This document shows positions 9,182-19,324 of a DNA stretch of 64,000 nt, piece by piece. This DNA is from Candidatus Falkowbacteria bacterium CG10_big_fil_rev_8_21_14_0_10_37_14. GTDB taxonomy: Bacteria > Patescibacteriota > Patescibacteriia > Patescibacteriales > Patescibacteriaceae. Location: NCBI GenBank assembly GCA_002778705.1, contig PFAM01000023.1, forward strand, positions 1 through 64,000, in the 5' to 3' direction. A program made the position numbers and the translations under genes. Position 1 is the first letter of the stretch. Each line of letters starts with the position of its first letter. Under the pieces are notes generated by a model. The model made no database searches. It saw only the letters and a program-made list of their open reading frames with translations, and had not been told where the DNA came from.

Positions 9182-9208
9182 TGGTCAGCCCGTCCGCCTC
9201 CTGGCGGA
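9154..9208. repeat. Two palindrome copies: TCCGCCAGCTGGCGGA (9154-9169) and TCCGCCTCCTGGCGGA (9193-9208)
   Basis: Direct reading. Confidence 0.85.
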
Positions 9209-9216
9209 ACACACAT

Positions 9217-9292
9217 GCCATCTTAGCTCAGCTGGTAGAGCAACGGTTTTGTAAACCGTAGGTCGTCGGTCCGAACCCGACAGATGGCTCCA
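9217..9292 (+). tRNA. tRNA-Thr(TGT), CCA encoded
   Basis: Acceptor GCCATCT/AGATGGC, anticodon loop TTTGTAA, CCA end. Confidence 0.94.
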
Positions 9293-9335
9293 ATAAAAAA
9301 GACTAAGTAATCTTCATCTTGGATAAGTTCAGATA

Positions 9336-9470
9336 CATTTTGGCCATGCAAGCTCTGCAACTGGTGGTAATCCAACTTATTATAACGTCTCACTTAATCA
9401 TACACTCATTTACAACCGTGCTTTGTCTGCCGATGAAGTTTCTGCTCTCTTTGAAGCCACCAAACCATAA
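9336..9470 (+). pseudogene. Remnant of LamG-domain surface protein C-terminus
   Basis: HFGHASSATGGNPTYYNVSLNHTLIYNRALSADEVSALFEATKP*; YNRALSADEV is typical of LamG C-termini. Confidence 0.65.
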
Positions 9471-9519
9471 ATTGCCTTTTTCTCACATCTTTGATAGCAT
9501 AAAGTCATAACCAAAAATT

Positions 9520-10899
9520 ATGAAACTTTTTAATACTCTCACACTAACCAAAGAAGATTTTAACCCCATCGGCTCCGAAGTCGGTTTGTATACCTGCGGG
9601 CCAACTGTTTATAACTATGCGCACTTGGGTAATCTGCGCACCTATCTTTTTGAAGACTTACTCAAACGAGTCTTAACGTATAACGGCTACAAAACCAAGC
9701 ATGTTATGAATATCACTGATGTCGGACACTTAACCGACGACGGCGATGATGGCGAAGACAAAATGGAAAAGGGTGCAACTCGTGAAGGCAAGAGCGCTTT
9801 AGAAATTGCTGAGTTCTATACGGGGGCTTTCAAGCAAGATTTACAAGCTCTGAACATCATAGAGCCAACTATTTGGTGTAAAGCGACAGACAATATCCCC
9901 GAACAAATTGCTTTAATTAAAGAATTGGAAGCCAAGGGTTTTGTTTATCAAATTTCCGATGGTCTATATTTTGATACCGCTAAATTAACCGATTATAATA
10001 AGTTGTCGCACCTGCCTTTAAATGACTTAAAAGAAGGCGCGCGCGTGGAAGCCAATGTCGAGAAAAAATCGCCCACCGATTTTGCTCTCTGGAAGTTTTC
10101 CACAGAGGGGGTTAAACGGCAAATGGAATGGCCTAGCCCCTGGGGTGTCGGGTTTCCTGGCTGGCACTTAGAATGTTCAGCCATGAGTTTAAAGTTTTTG
10201 GGTGATAATTTAGATATTCATTGTGGAGGTATTGATCATATCAATGTTCATCACAGCAATGAAATTGCTCAATCCGAATCGGCGACTGGTAAGAAGTTTT
10301 TTAATTATTGGGTGCATGGCGCTTTCTTGAATATCGCCGGCGGTAAAAAAATGGCTAAGTCGGCTGATAATTTTTTAACTTTAGACAACGCTTTAATAAA
10401 AAAAGATTTATCACCTTTAGTTTATCGTTTCGCCGCTTTACAAACTCACTATCGTAAGCCAATGGAGTATTCTGAAGCTATCATAGCTAATTCAGCTACC
10501 GGTTTAGCGTCTTTAAAAAGCCAAATCGCTGTTTTAGGTTCAGAACTTGGGCAAATTTCTGTTGACTGGCAAGCTAAGTTTAAAGCGGCTATAAGTGATG
10601 ATTTAAACACTCCAGAAGCCTTGGCTGTGCTATATGATTTATTAAAATCTAATTTATCATCTGCTGATAAGCTAGCTACTATTTTAGATTTTGATCAGGT
10701 TTTAGGGCTGTCTCTTGAAAAGGCGGGGAATATTACAGAAGAAAACTTGCCAGCCGATGTTTTAAACATTTTTAATAACAGGCTTCAGGCTCGTGCTGGC
10801 AAGAACTGGTCAGAATCTGATAGATTACGCGATGAACTAGAAAAACTTGGCTACATTATTGAAGATAGTGGGAAAGACTCTGCTATAAGACTGAAATAA
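9520..10899 (+). CDS. cysS: Cysteinyl-tRNA synthetase
   Basis: [40 protein letters not shown]. Confidence 0.98.
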   Translation: MKLFNTLTLTKEDFNPIGSEVGLYTCGPTVYNYAHLGNLRTYLFEDLLKRVLTYNGYKTKHVMNITDVGHLTDDGDDGEDKMEKGATREGKSALEIAEFYTGAFKQDLQALNIIEPTIWCKATDNIPEQIALIKELEAKGFVYQISDGLYFDTAKLTDYNKLSHLPLNDLKEGARVEANVEKKSPTDFALWKFSTEGVKRQMEWPSPWGVGFPGWHLECSAMSLKFLGDNLDIHCGGIDHINVHHSNEIAQSESATGKKFFNYWVHGAFLNIAGGKKMAKSADNFLTLDNALIKKDLSPLVYRFAALQTHYRKPMEYSEAIIANSATGLASLKSQIAVLGSELGQISVDWQAKFKAAISDDLNTPEALAVLYDLLKSNLSSADKLATILDFDQVLGLSLEKAGNITEENLPADVLNIFNNRLQARAGKNWSESDRLRDELEKLGYIIEDSGKDSAIRLK

Positions 10900-10916
10900 A
10901 GATATTTATATAAAAG

Positions 10917-10949
10917 AAGACCATTTTAACATTATGTCAAAATGGTCTT
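10917..10949 (+). terminator. Terminator hairpin after cysS
   Basis: aagaccatttt...aaaatggtctt followed by A-rich sequence. Confidence 0.6.
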
Positions 10950-10961
10950 AAAAAAGTACTT

Positions 10962-11270
10962 TTACAACGCAATATAGTGGCAAAGCTTAATTAAGCTTAG
11001 TTCGATAGGTTTGTCGCTAATTAACGATCCAAAATCTAATTTTATTTTGGATGAATTAGTGTCCTTTTTTGGAATAATTTCCTCAATGAATCCTTGTTTA
11101 TTTCTGGGAATGTTTATGCCATTAATTACAGTATCTTCTTTTAATGTAACAGCTCGACCTCTTTTAAATCTAGCTAAAACCTTATTATTTTTGTCAGTTA
11201 CCATAATTGACGTTAAATTTTTAATTCCATCAGGAACAACGATGTTGAAAAAATAATTATCCACGAGCAC
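10962..11270 (-). CDS. Hypothetical protein
   Basis: 102-aa ORF; AAGGAG just upstream of GTG starts. Confidence 0.5.
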   Translation of the reverse strand: MLVDNYFFNIVVPDGIKNLTSIMVTDKNNKVLARFKRGRAVTLKEDTVINGINIPRNKQGFIEEIIPKKDTNSSKIKLDFGSLISDKPIELSLIKLCHYIAL

Positions 11271-11385
11271 TCCTTAATATGTTTAGTAAAAAGAACAAAA
11301 TTGTAGTATAGCACTTTATATGATTATGGTCAATAGCAAGTCTATTATTTACAAATAGCCATTTTAGTGTTTTAATTGACTAACT

Positions 11386-12363
11386 ATGACTGAAAACTTC
11401 TGGGAAAAACTTAAAAAACCAATTATCGCTTTAGCTCCTATGGCTGGTATAACTGACCAGTCTTTTCGTTTAATTTGCGGAGATTTTGGTGCAGATGTAG
11501 TTTATAGTGAAATGGCTAATGCAACAGCTTTAGTTTATAATCCTGCTAAAACCTTAGCATTGCTTCGATCTAGCATTAAAGAACCACCTTTAGTGATGCA
11601 GTTATTTGGGGCTAATCCAGAACACTTTGCCGTAGCCACTAAACTCTTGTCTAATGAATTAGGGGCTCGTAAATACTACTCCGAGTACCGTAAACCGCAA
11701 GGAATCGATATTAATTTTGGTTGTCCAGTGTCTAAAGTTATTAAAACTGGTTCAGGGGCTAAGTTATTTCAAGATATAGATCGTTCTAGGGCGGTTATTA
11801 AAGCTGTCCTTAATAATACAGATTTGCCGGTTTCTATTAAAATTCGCAGTTCATCTGGTAATGTCACCGCTAATGATTTTTTAATTGCTGTAGCAGATTT
11901 GCCTATTTCTGCTGTTATGATTCATGGTCGTAGTTTAACTGGTGGTTTTTCAGGGGAGATTGATTACGAAGTAATCAGACAAGCTCGTCAGCATTTTTCT
12001 GGTATTATTTTAGCTAACGGAGGTATTAATACTCCAAAAGATGCTCAAAAAACTTTGGTTAATACTGGCGCTGACGGCCTAGGTTTGGCTCGGGGAATCT
12101 TAGGTGCGCCTTGGCTTATTTCTCAAATTAAACAGCAAACAACAGTTTTAGAAATATCAGAGCGTATTGAGATTATTAAAAAGCACGCTGATTTAGTTAA
12201 AGTAGATAATGATAATTTTTTAGAGTTTAGGAAACACCTATGTTGGTATTTAAACGGTTTCCCTGGTGCTGCCTCTAAACGACAAGAAGCCGTTAAAGTA
12301 GAAAATTGGCATGATGTCAATCGTTTGCTTGAAAAATGGCTAATGTCTGTACACATTACCTAA
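11386..12363 (+). CDS. dus: tRNA-dihydrouridine synthase
   Basis: ALAPMAGITDQSFR, INFGCPVSKVIKTGSGAKL, MIHGRSLTGGFSGEIDY. Confidence 0.93.
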   Translation: MTENFWEKLKKPIIALAPMAGITDQSFRLICGDFGADVVYSEMANATALVYNPAKTLALLRSSIKEPPLVMQLFGANPEHFAVATKLLSNELGARKYYSEYRKPQGIDINFGCPVSKVIKTGSGAKLFQDIDRSRAVIKAVLNNTDLPVSIKIRSSSGNVTANDFLIAVADLPISAVMIHGRSLTGGFSGEIDYEVIRQARQHFSGIILANGGINTPKDAQKTLVNTGADGLGLARGILGAPWLISQIKQQTTVLEISERIEIIKKHADLVKVDNDNFLEFRKHLCWYLNGFPGAASKRQEAVKVENWHDVNRLLEKWLMSVHIT

Positions 12364-12465
12364 ATCTATTGACAGTTTATTAAAAATATGATATAAAGAT
12401 ATAATTGACAGTATATTTTTAGATTGTCGTTTGTCAGGTAAGTTCTTTTATAAATAAATTAAGAG

Positions 12466-12795
12466 GTGTTAATGGAGAATATTTTAACAGTTCCGGATTC
12501 CGCAAAGACCGCTTTTATAAATTATTGTGATTATGCTATTAATTATAGTAATAGAAACATTACAGAGGGTAACCTTGGGCATTATCGTGGTAATTTAGCC
12601 ATGTCCTTAAAATCGCTTAAAACGGTTTCTTCGGATTTATTGGGAGAGGTGGGTCAAGAAGTTTTGTGTAGAGTTCAAAAAATCTTAGATTATTCAATTA
12701 TCTTTGTGCAATCTTTAGATACTCAAAATCTAAGAAAACAGCTAAGGGAAATTAATAACAATATACAATACATCATTAGCTTGCTAGCTTCTTAA
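12466..12795 (+). CDS. Hypothetical protein
   Basis: 109-aa ORF preceded by aagaggtgtt. Confidence 0.5.
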   Translation: MLMENILTVPDSAKTAFINYCDYAINYSNRNITEGNLGHYRGNLAMSLKSLKTVSSDLLGEVGQEVLCRVQKILDYSIIFVQSLDTQNLRKQLREINNNIQYIISLLAS

Positions 12796-12810
12796 TAAAA
12801 CAATAATTAT

Positions 12811-12844
12811 AAAAACCCTAAAACTTTAGTTTCAGGGTTTTTTT
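12811..12844. terminator. Bidirectional terminator between convergent genes
   Basis: aaaaaccctaaaact/agtttcagggtttttt. Confidence 0.8.
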
Positions 12845-12853
12845 GTATCAATT

Positions 12854-13819
12854 TTACTGTAGCCACTTTTTCTTATAGAAAAATATTAGCATCAGCATGC
12901 TCAGTAAGGTCATGAGGCCCAATATCTGCCAGAATCCAAAGGGATTGTCCACAAAAGGCATATATTTAGCATTCATGCCAAATACGGCAGCTAGTAGGGT
13001 TAGAGGGAAGACGATAACCGAAAAGATGGTTAAAGTTTTCATAATATTTGCCATTCGGTCGTTTAGTAAGCTTTCGTTTGTGTTGTTGATAACTTCTACC
13101 ATTTCTTTTTGATTTTCCAGCATTTCCCAAATTCGTTTTGAATTTTCTACCAATCTTTTGTAATGCTCTTTTATTTCCATTTGAGGCACTAGAGAAGATT
13201 TAACACCAATAAAAGTTTTTAAAATATTTTTGTGATTCTGCATGATTCGACGAATGTTGATAATATTATGTCTGAGATCTAAAATCATGGATACAGCATC
13301 TTTTTGTTTGCCTACAAAAATAGCTTCTTGAGCTTTTTCTATTGCTAAAGAGTTTGTATCAATTAAGGGATAGCAATCTTTCATTAAGCGATCTAATAGT
13401 TCAGCCAAAAGAATAGCCGAAGAATCAGCGTGATAGCAATCTAGAGACTCTGGAGATTTTTTTGATAGATTAAAAAAATCATTAATAGTTGGTAAATTAT
13501 TATTATGTAAAGTAATCATAAAGCCATGACCGATAAAAAATTCAATTTCGGCTGGCACAATACGATTATTCTGAAAAATAGGGAAATGCAAAATGACAAA
13601 CAAATAGCGATCCTCGTCCAAAACCATCGGCCGTTGAGAAAAAACCGTGGCAGTGGATGAATGTAGATGCTGAATATCAAAATCATAGAGCTTTCTTAAA
13701 TACGCTATTTCTTTTTTTCCAGCATCAATAATATTAATCCACTCCAACAAGTTAGCTGTGGCTGGATTATCAATAACTACTTTTTCTATTTTTGAACTGA
13801 TTTTTTCGTAATTAGCCAT
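12854..13819 (-). CDS. corA: CorA-family Mg2+/Co2+ transporter
   Basis: C-terminal TM pair with GMN signature (AVFGMNAKYMPF). Confidence 0.92.
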   Translation of the reverse strand: MANYEKISSKIEKVVIDNPATANLLEWINIIDAGKKEIAYLRKLYDFDIQHLHSSTATVFSQRPMVLDEDRYLFVILHFPIFQNNRIVPAEIEFFIGHGFMITLHNNNLPTINDFFNLSKKSPESLDCYHADSSAILLAELLDRLMKDCYPLIDTNSLAIEKAQEAIFVGKQKDAVSMILDLRHNIINIRRIMQNHKNILKTFIGVKSSLVPQMEIKEHYKRLVENSKRIWEMLENQKEMVEVINNTNESLLNDRMANIMKTLTIFSVIVFPLTLLAAVFGMNAKYMPFVDNPFGFWQILGLMTLLSMLMLIFFYKKKWLQ

Positions 13820-14021
13820 AAGATAAGTAAAATTTTATAATTTTCAATATTTAATTTAGAAATAAACAAAGACAGTTTTTAATTTATAGACAAAATATTG
13901 AGCATAGCTAGTTATTTAATTAAAAATTATTTTCTTGTTTTTAATTATACCACACTATTTAAAAAGTGCGAAACTTTTTCTAGACCTTTTGTTTTTTATA
14001 TAAAAGGTTTATAATATAATT

Positions 14022-14486
14022 ATGAATAATGCTACTGATAAAAATTTAAATGAAGTTTTAGCTTCTCCGGAACGTGGTTTAGAGTCGGCTGTGGAAAGGT
14101 CAGCCGAAAGTTACCCTATTCCCGAAGCTAAACCATTGGTTACTAGACCGGCTCCTGTGACTATTCAGACGAATCCAACTCAGTCATCCAAGCCTCTTTC
14201 ACCAGTAGCTGCTCGCATTAAAGAAATAGAAAATGTTTTGGAAGAGGATTTGGGCGATTTATATTTTCAATTACCACCACAAGAACAACAGCGTTTTAAA
14301 GTAGAGGGAGAAAAAACTGCTCAGAATATTAATAATTTATTAAGTGATTTAAAATTAAAAGTTAGCCGAGTAGCAGGTTTAATTAGAGGCTGGCTACAGC
14401 TTATACCTGGAGTTAATAAATTTTTTTTGGAACAAGAAACTAAAATTAAGACAGATAAAATTGTTGATCGTTTTTTAAGGCGTTAG
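14022..14486 (+). CDS. Hypothetical protein upstream of T4SS-type ATPase
   Basis: 154-aa ORF adjacent to the ATPase gene. Confidence 0.55.
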   Translation: MNNATDKNLNEVLASPERGLESAVERSAESYPIPEAKPLVTRPAPVTIQTNPTQSSKPLSPVAARIKEIENVLEEDLGDLYFQLPPQEQQRFKVEGEKTAQNINNLLSDLKLKVSRVAGLIRGWLQLIPGVNKFFLEQETKIKTDKIVDRFLRR

Positions 14487-14490
14487 CTTT

Positions 14491-16989
14491 ATGGAGACAT
14501 ATAATACCATCGGCTTTGAATCAACACCACTCCCGGGCGGGCAATCTGCTCTGGGAGCTTTGCTGATAACCCTTGGTTGGCTATTTTTATTTTTTATTTT
14601 AGTTTTAATTTGGCGAGCTTGGTTAAGGGCTAGGCACAACAAGCAACACAGTCAACAATCTATTTATCTTGTTCGTTTACCTAAAGAATTAGAAGACAGT
14701 AATCTTGATTTAAAAGGCAAGGAATTAATGCATACTAATGTTGCTAAAGCCGAAACTATTATTTCAGCCATTGGCGGTTTACGTGCTCAGCGTGGTTTTA
14801 AAGCCTGGCTTAATGGCCGCAATGATCACTTTTCTTTAGAAATTGTGGCTGCTTCTGGGGTTATTAATTTTTATATTATCACGCCAGATTATGCTGGAGA
14901 ATATTTAGAAAAACAAATTCATGCTCATTTCCCAGATGCCGAAGTTTCACCAGTTAAGGATTATAATATGTTTAGTTCTCGAGGGTATGTTAGTGCTGGG
15001 TACTTGCTTACTACTCGCAACTTTGCCTTGCCACTTAAGACTTATCGTCAAGACGAAGCTGATAGCTTGAATTCTATTTTCAGCGTCATGTCTAAGTTGG
15101 CTCCAGAAGAATCCATGGCCATGCAATTAGTGGTGCGTTCTGCCAAAAGATGGTGGCATCGTCGTTTGACAGCTGTAGTTCGTCGGGCTTATAAAACTCA
15201 AGATTTAAAAAATTCCTTAAGTTATAATCGTTGGTTTGCCGTTTTTAATTTCATTAGTGATACTTTTTTTGGGAAAAATCAGAGCTTGCCCGATGTACAT
15301 CGCCAGCTTACAGATATGGAACAGCAAACCATTAAGGGTATAGAAGAAAAAAATGCTAAAGCAGGTTTAGATGTTAATCTGCGTTTAGTCACCAGTAGTA
15401 ATTCTATAGAACGGGCTGAACGCCACTTATCTGAAGCTATAGCTTCTTTTGGTCAGTTTAATTATTTTGAATATGGCAATAGTTTTATCAATTTGGCAAT
15501 TAGAAAGCATGAATCAGAAATAATTAAAGATTTTATTCATCGGCGTTTTATTGAAACTCAAAAAATGATTTTAAACACCGAGGAAGTAGCTAGTTTATTT
15601 CATTTTCCGTTATCTACTATTGACACTCCTTATCTTGCTTGGTTGCCATCAAAGACGGCCGCCGCACCAATTGAGATTCCATCCGATGGCTTAATTTTGG
15701 GTTATAATGATTATCGTGGTGATAAACGTGATATTCGTATTCGTGAGAGCGATCGCCTGCGTCACACTTACATTGTTGGTAAATCTGGTACTGGTAAGTC
15801 GATACTAATGGCTAACATGGCTATTCAAGATATTATGAACGGTGAAGGCGTTTGTGTTTTAGATCCACACGGCGACTTAGTTGATGATATTTTAGCTAGG
15901 GTGCCGGCTAGTCGGGTTAATGATGTGGTTGTTTTTGCGCCAGCTGATGTAGAACGACCGCTATCTTTAAACTTATTAGAATTTGATCATCGTTATCCTG
16001 AGCAAAAAACTTTTGTGATCAATGAGATGATTAGTATTTTTGATAAACTATACGATTTAAAAAGCACTGGCGGACCAATCTTTGAGCAGTATATGCGCAA
16101 TGCGATGTTGCTTGTTATGTCTGATCCAAATAGTGGAGCTACGCTGTTAGATATCCCCAGAGTCTTGTCTGATACTGATTTTAGACAACAAAAACTAGCG
16201 GTTTGTGATGACGCTATGGTAGTTAATTTTTGGATTAAAGAAGCCCAGGTCGCTGGTGGTGATGCTGCTTTGGCTAATGTCGTTCCTTATATCACTTCCA
16301 AATTAACTTCTTTTATTTCCAACGACATCATGCGCCCAATTATTGGTCAAACAAAATCATCTTTTAATTTGCGTGATATTATGGACGAACGCAAAATATT
16401 ATTAGTCAGTTTACCAAAAGGTTTAGTTGGGGAGTTAAATAGTCATCTCTTAGGTATGATTATTGTTGGCAAAATATTAATGTCTGCTTTGTCACGCGCT
16501 GACAGTACGGCGGCTGAGCGTTCACCTTTTTACCTTTATATCGATGAATTTCAAAACTTTACCACCGACTCCATTAAGCAAGTTTTATCAGAAGCTCGTA
16601 AGTATGGTTTAGGACTCACGCTTGCTCACCAATACATAGGTCAACTAGTTAATAAGGGGGATGCGGGTATTAAAGACGCTGTTTTTGGTAATGTTGGCAC
16701 TACCATTGCTTTTAAAGTTGGTCCTGAGGATGCTGAGTTTTTAGAGAAGTTATTTAAACCAGAGTTTAATGCTACTGATTTAGTTAATGTAGATAAGTAT
16801 AGCGCTTTTGTAAGATTATTAATTAACAATATGAATGCCCGGCCTTTTACTATGAAGACGACTTGGCCATTGGCAGGTACGGCAAATCCTGCTACAATTA
16901 GTCGTATTAAGGAATTGAGTCGGTTAAAATATGGTGTTGATCGTCAATTAATAGAGGCCGAGGTGCGATTACGTCTGGCCAATTTTTAG
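14491..16989 (+). CDS. T4SS-type DNA-binding/coupling ATPase (VirD4/TraD/VirB4-like)
   Basis: Walker A TYIVGKSGTGKS, VLDPHGDLVDDIL, YLYIDEFQNF, SEARKYGLGLTLAHQY. Confidence 0.88.
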   Translation: METYNTIGFESTPLPGGQSALGALLITLGWLFLFFILVLIWRAWLRARHNKQHSQQSIYLVRLPKELEDSNLDLKGKELMHTNVAKAETIISAIGGLRAQRGFKAWLNGRNDHFSLEIVAASGVINFYIITPDYAGEYLEKQIHAHFPDAEVSPVKDYNMFSSRGYVSAGYLLTTRNFALPLKTYRQDEADSLNSIFSVMSKLAPEESMAMQLVVRSAKRWWHRRLTAVVRRAYKTQDLKNSLSYNRWFAVFNFISDTFFGKNQSLPDVHRQLTDMEQQTIKGIEEKNAKAGLDVNLRLVTSSNSIERAERHLSEAIASFGQFNYFEYGNSFINLAIRKHESEIIKDFIHRRFIETQKMILNTEEVASLFHFPLSTIDTPYLAWLPSKTAAAPIEIPSDGLILGYNDYRGDKRDIRIRESDRLRHTYIVGKSGTGKSILMANMAIQDIMNGEGVCVLDPHGDLVDDILARVPASRVNDVVVFAPADVERPLSLNLLEFDHRYPEQKTFVINEMISIFDKLYDLKSTGGPIFEQYMRNAMLLVMSDPNSGATLLDIPRVLSDTDFRQQKLAVCDDAMVVNFWIKEAQVAGGDAALANVVPYITSKLTSFISNDIMRPIIGQTKSSFNLRDIMDERKILLVSLPKGLVGELNSHLLGMIIVGKILMSALSRADSTAAERSPFYLYIDEFQNFTTDSIKQVLSEARKYGLGLTLAHQYIGQLVNKGDAGIKDAVFGNVGTTIAFKVGPEDAEFLEKLFKPEFNATDLVNVDKYSAFVRLLINNMNARPFTMKTTWPLAGTANPATISRIKELSRLKYGVDRQLIEAEVRLRLANF

Positions 16990-17001
16990 CTTACATCTTA
17001 T

Positions 17002-17274
17002 ATGGGTTTACAAAATACCATCAACGACATTCAGCGTCAGCGACAGAGGGTAATTGCATACACTTCCAGTCAAGCTGAAAAAGAGTTAAATTTAGAGACA
17101 CTCTCGCGTTTAAAAATTTATAGTTTCTTAGCTTTCTTGATTATTATCGTCATTGGTGTCGCTTCTTGGGATTATATTAATATTACAGCCCCAGCACGGT
17201 GTTATAAACAATGCGAACAGCATAATCTTATTGGCTATGAATCTATTAACTGTTTTCAAAAGTGTGAAAAATAA
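17002..17274 (+). CDS. Small membrane protein with C-terminal Cys residues
   Basis: 90-aa ORF, one TM, RCYKQCEQHNLIGYESINCFQKCEK. Confidence 0.5.
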   Translation: MGLQNTINDIQRQRQRVIAYTSSQAEKELNLETLSRLKIYSFLAFLIIIVIGVASWDYINITAPARCYKQCEQHNLIGYESINCFQKCEK

Positions 17275-17289
17275 AAATAAAAATATTTT

Positions 17290-18081
17290 ATGGACAATCA
17301 ACTATTAACAGCTTCAGAAGCCCAAGATTTATTACCGCCACTTGATGAAGGCTCTGCATTAATTAGTATCCCAGCAACAAGCGTGTTAACCGATAACGAT
17401 CCAGATCTTTTATCGGAAGCCACTGAAAATATTTTATCTCCTAACATTTTAGGGGATGATTTATCTATTTCAGAATCTTTGCTTATTAAAACTAAGGATT
17501 CTGAAGTTGAAGCAGCTTCTGCATCTCCAATTACACCTATTCAAGAGCAACCAGCTGAAATTTCTCCTACTTACTTAGCCACCATCAACGCTTTACGCAA
17601 ATCTGTTAGTTTAATAGAAAATGAACTTAGGCGAGCTAAAGAGTTATTATTTTCTTTAGGTGGCTCGATGCCCAATCTAAGCTTGGCCTCCAAAGAAGCT
17701 GGCCCCCAAGGCTCAATAGTGGAGGGTGTTTTTAATGGTGAAAAGATGATTGCCTCAAATGGTACTATTTATAATGTACCACCAAACTACGCTTCTAAAT
17801 CCAAGCTTCTTGAGGGTGATATTTTAAAATTAACTATTACGCTTAATGGTGGATTACTTTTTAAACAAGTCAGGCCAATAGAAAGAAAAGCTGTAACCGC
17901 TGTTTTAGCCGAGGATGAGGCTGGTAATTTTTGGGCAGTGGCCGGCGTTCGCCATTGGCGTTTATTAACAGCTAGTGTTACTTATTATAAAGGCAATACT
18001 GGAGATGAGGTAGCGATTTTAGTGCCAAAAAATGGTGATAGTCGCTGGGCTGCTGTAGAGTATGTAAGGGTAAGAAGTTAA
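17290..18081 (+). CDS. Hypothetical protein
   Basis: 263-aa ORF with a conserved-looking C-terminal domain. Confidence 0.6.
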   Translation: MDNQLLTASEAQDLLPPLDEGSALISIPATSVLTDNDPDLLSEATENILSPNILGDDLSISESLLIKTKDSEVEAASASPITPIQEQPAEISPTYLATINALRKSVSLIENELRRAKELLFSLGGSMPNLSLASKEAGPQGSIVEGVFNGEKMIASNGTIYNVPPNYASKSKLLEGDILKLTITLNGGLLFKQVRPIERKAVTAVLAEDEAGNFWAVAGVRHWRLLTASVTYYKGNTGDEVAILVPKNGDSRWAAVEYVRVRS

Positions 18082-18097
18082 ATTATTTTATATAAAC

Positions 18098-18128
18098 AAA
18101 ACAGTCTCACACTGGGAGACTGTTTTTA
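18098..18128. terminator. Bidirectional terminator between convergent genes
   Basis: aaaacagtctc...gagactgttttta. Confidence 0.8.
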
Positions 18129-19232
18129 TATTTCCTTTAGTAGCTTTGCCAGCTGTTCAGGTGAGAGGTGCCCAGTGGCTGCTGCCGCTAACACCGTTTC
18201 GGCTGAAGTGGCTGTCGATAGATTGTTCATAATTTCTCGCAGGTTAGCAGGGGTTAAAGTTTCTAAGACTTCACTAAAATCAGCTAAACTAATAATTGGT
18301 AAAGTTTCGCCTTGTCCGGAATACTGACAATGTTCACAACCTTCACTTTGATAAAAATTAATTTGATCTAAAATTTGCTCAGCTAAACCAAGTTGTTCTG
18401 ATAGTTGTCTTCGTAATCCTGGGTCTGGTCGCATTGCTTGTTTACAGTACTGGCAGTTAGTTGGACTATGATTAATCTGGATGGCTTTTTTAAGTTGCTT
18501 GATTGCTTGTGAATTCCAACCCACAGTTTTGCCGAAGTGGCTAACAGCACTTAATATATTTGGTTTATTAACAAAAACAATAATTAAACTGCTGTCAGCT
18601 CCAGACAATAATTCAACGCCACTATTTAAATCTTCGTGAGCAAAATATAATAAATCTGGACGATTTTGTTTTAACTGGCGATAATAATATTGTCTTTGTT
18701 CTGCGGTACTTGGTAGCTCGGTATAGTCAAATCCAATTCCTAGCTTTTGCCCGATACTAACAGCGTAATGCTTATCTAAATTAAATTGTCTAAAAATCAT
18801 TTCAGCTAAATATCCAGCCTGTTCCTTGTCAGCTCCACTAATCAGCCATAACCCCTTTGGTTGTTCAGCGTGATGTTTAGATTTATTAAGTGCTTGTTGA
18901 TTCAAAGGGTGGATAAACCAGTTATTTATGTCTTTAAATGTTCCACGTGAAACATTTTTAAGTACAAAATTATTACCTATTTTTTTAAATATCCAGCCAG
19001 ACATTGGCTTTTTTAATAAAATTTTTAGATTATTTCCGTTTTCTTGTGACAAACTTAGTTGGCTAACTAGACGACCTTTTTGGCGATAGTTAATCAGCCA
19101 GGTGTTTTTACCTAGTTTCAGTTCTATAGTGTCAGCTTGTTCAATATTGGCCCAATCCTTAATTTTGGTCAATAATCTGCGTTCGTGGCTAAGATTAGAT
19201 GGATTTTTATCTTTTTCGGCTTTATTTATCAT
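18126..19232 (-). CDS. Degenerate GspE/PilB-like protein lacking a canonical Walker A
   Basis: Collinear with T2SS/T4P ATPase: GLWLISGADKEQAG at the Walker A position; RPDLLYFAHEDLNSGVELLSGADSSLIIVFVNKPNILSAV; CQYC...GCEHCQYSGQGETLPIISLAD. Confidence 0.65.
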   Translation of the reverse strand: MINKAEKDKNPSNLSHERRLLTKIKDWANIEQADTIELKLGKNTWLINYRQKGRLVSQLSLSQENGNNLKILLKKPMSGWIFKKIGNNFVLKNVSRGTFKDINNWFIHPLNQQALNKSKHHAEQPKGLWLISGADKEQAGYLAEMIFRQFNLDKHYAVSIGQKLGIGFDYTELPSTAEQRQYYYRQLKQNRPDLLYFAHEDLNSGVELLSGADSSLIIVFVNKPNILSAVSHFGKTVGWNSQAIKQLKKAIQINHSPTNCQYCKQAMRPDPGLRRQLSEQLGLAEQILDQINFYQSEGCEHCQYSGQGETLPIISLADFSEVLETLTPANLREIMNNLSTATSAETVLAAAATGHLSPEQLAKLLKEI

Positions 19233-19324
19233 GTCTTTATTATAGCAGACATTAATTCATTTTACAAAATATCCTTTTATTGGTATATTGAAAAGGTAGT
19301 CCTAAGAAAATAGCTTATTTTATT

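Noticed and set aside
9319-9510. 63-aa ORF in the track
   Set aside because: Out of frame with the LamG remnant at 9336-9470, which explains the sequence better.
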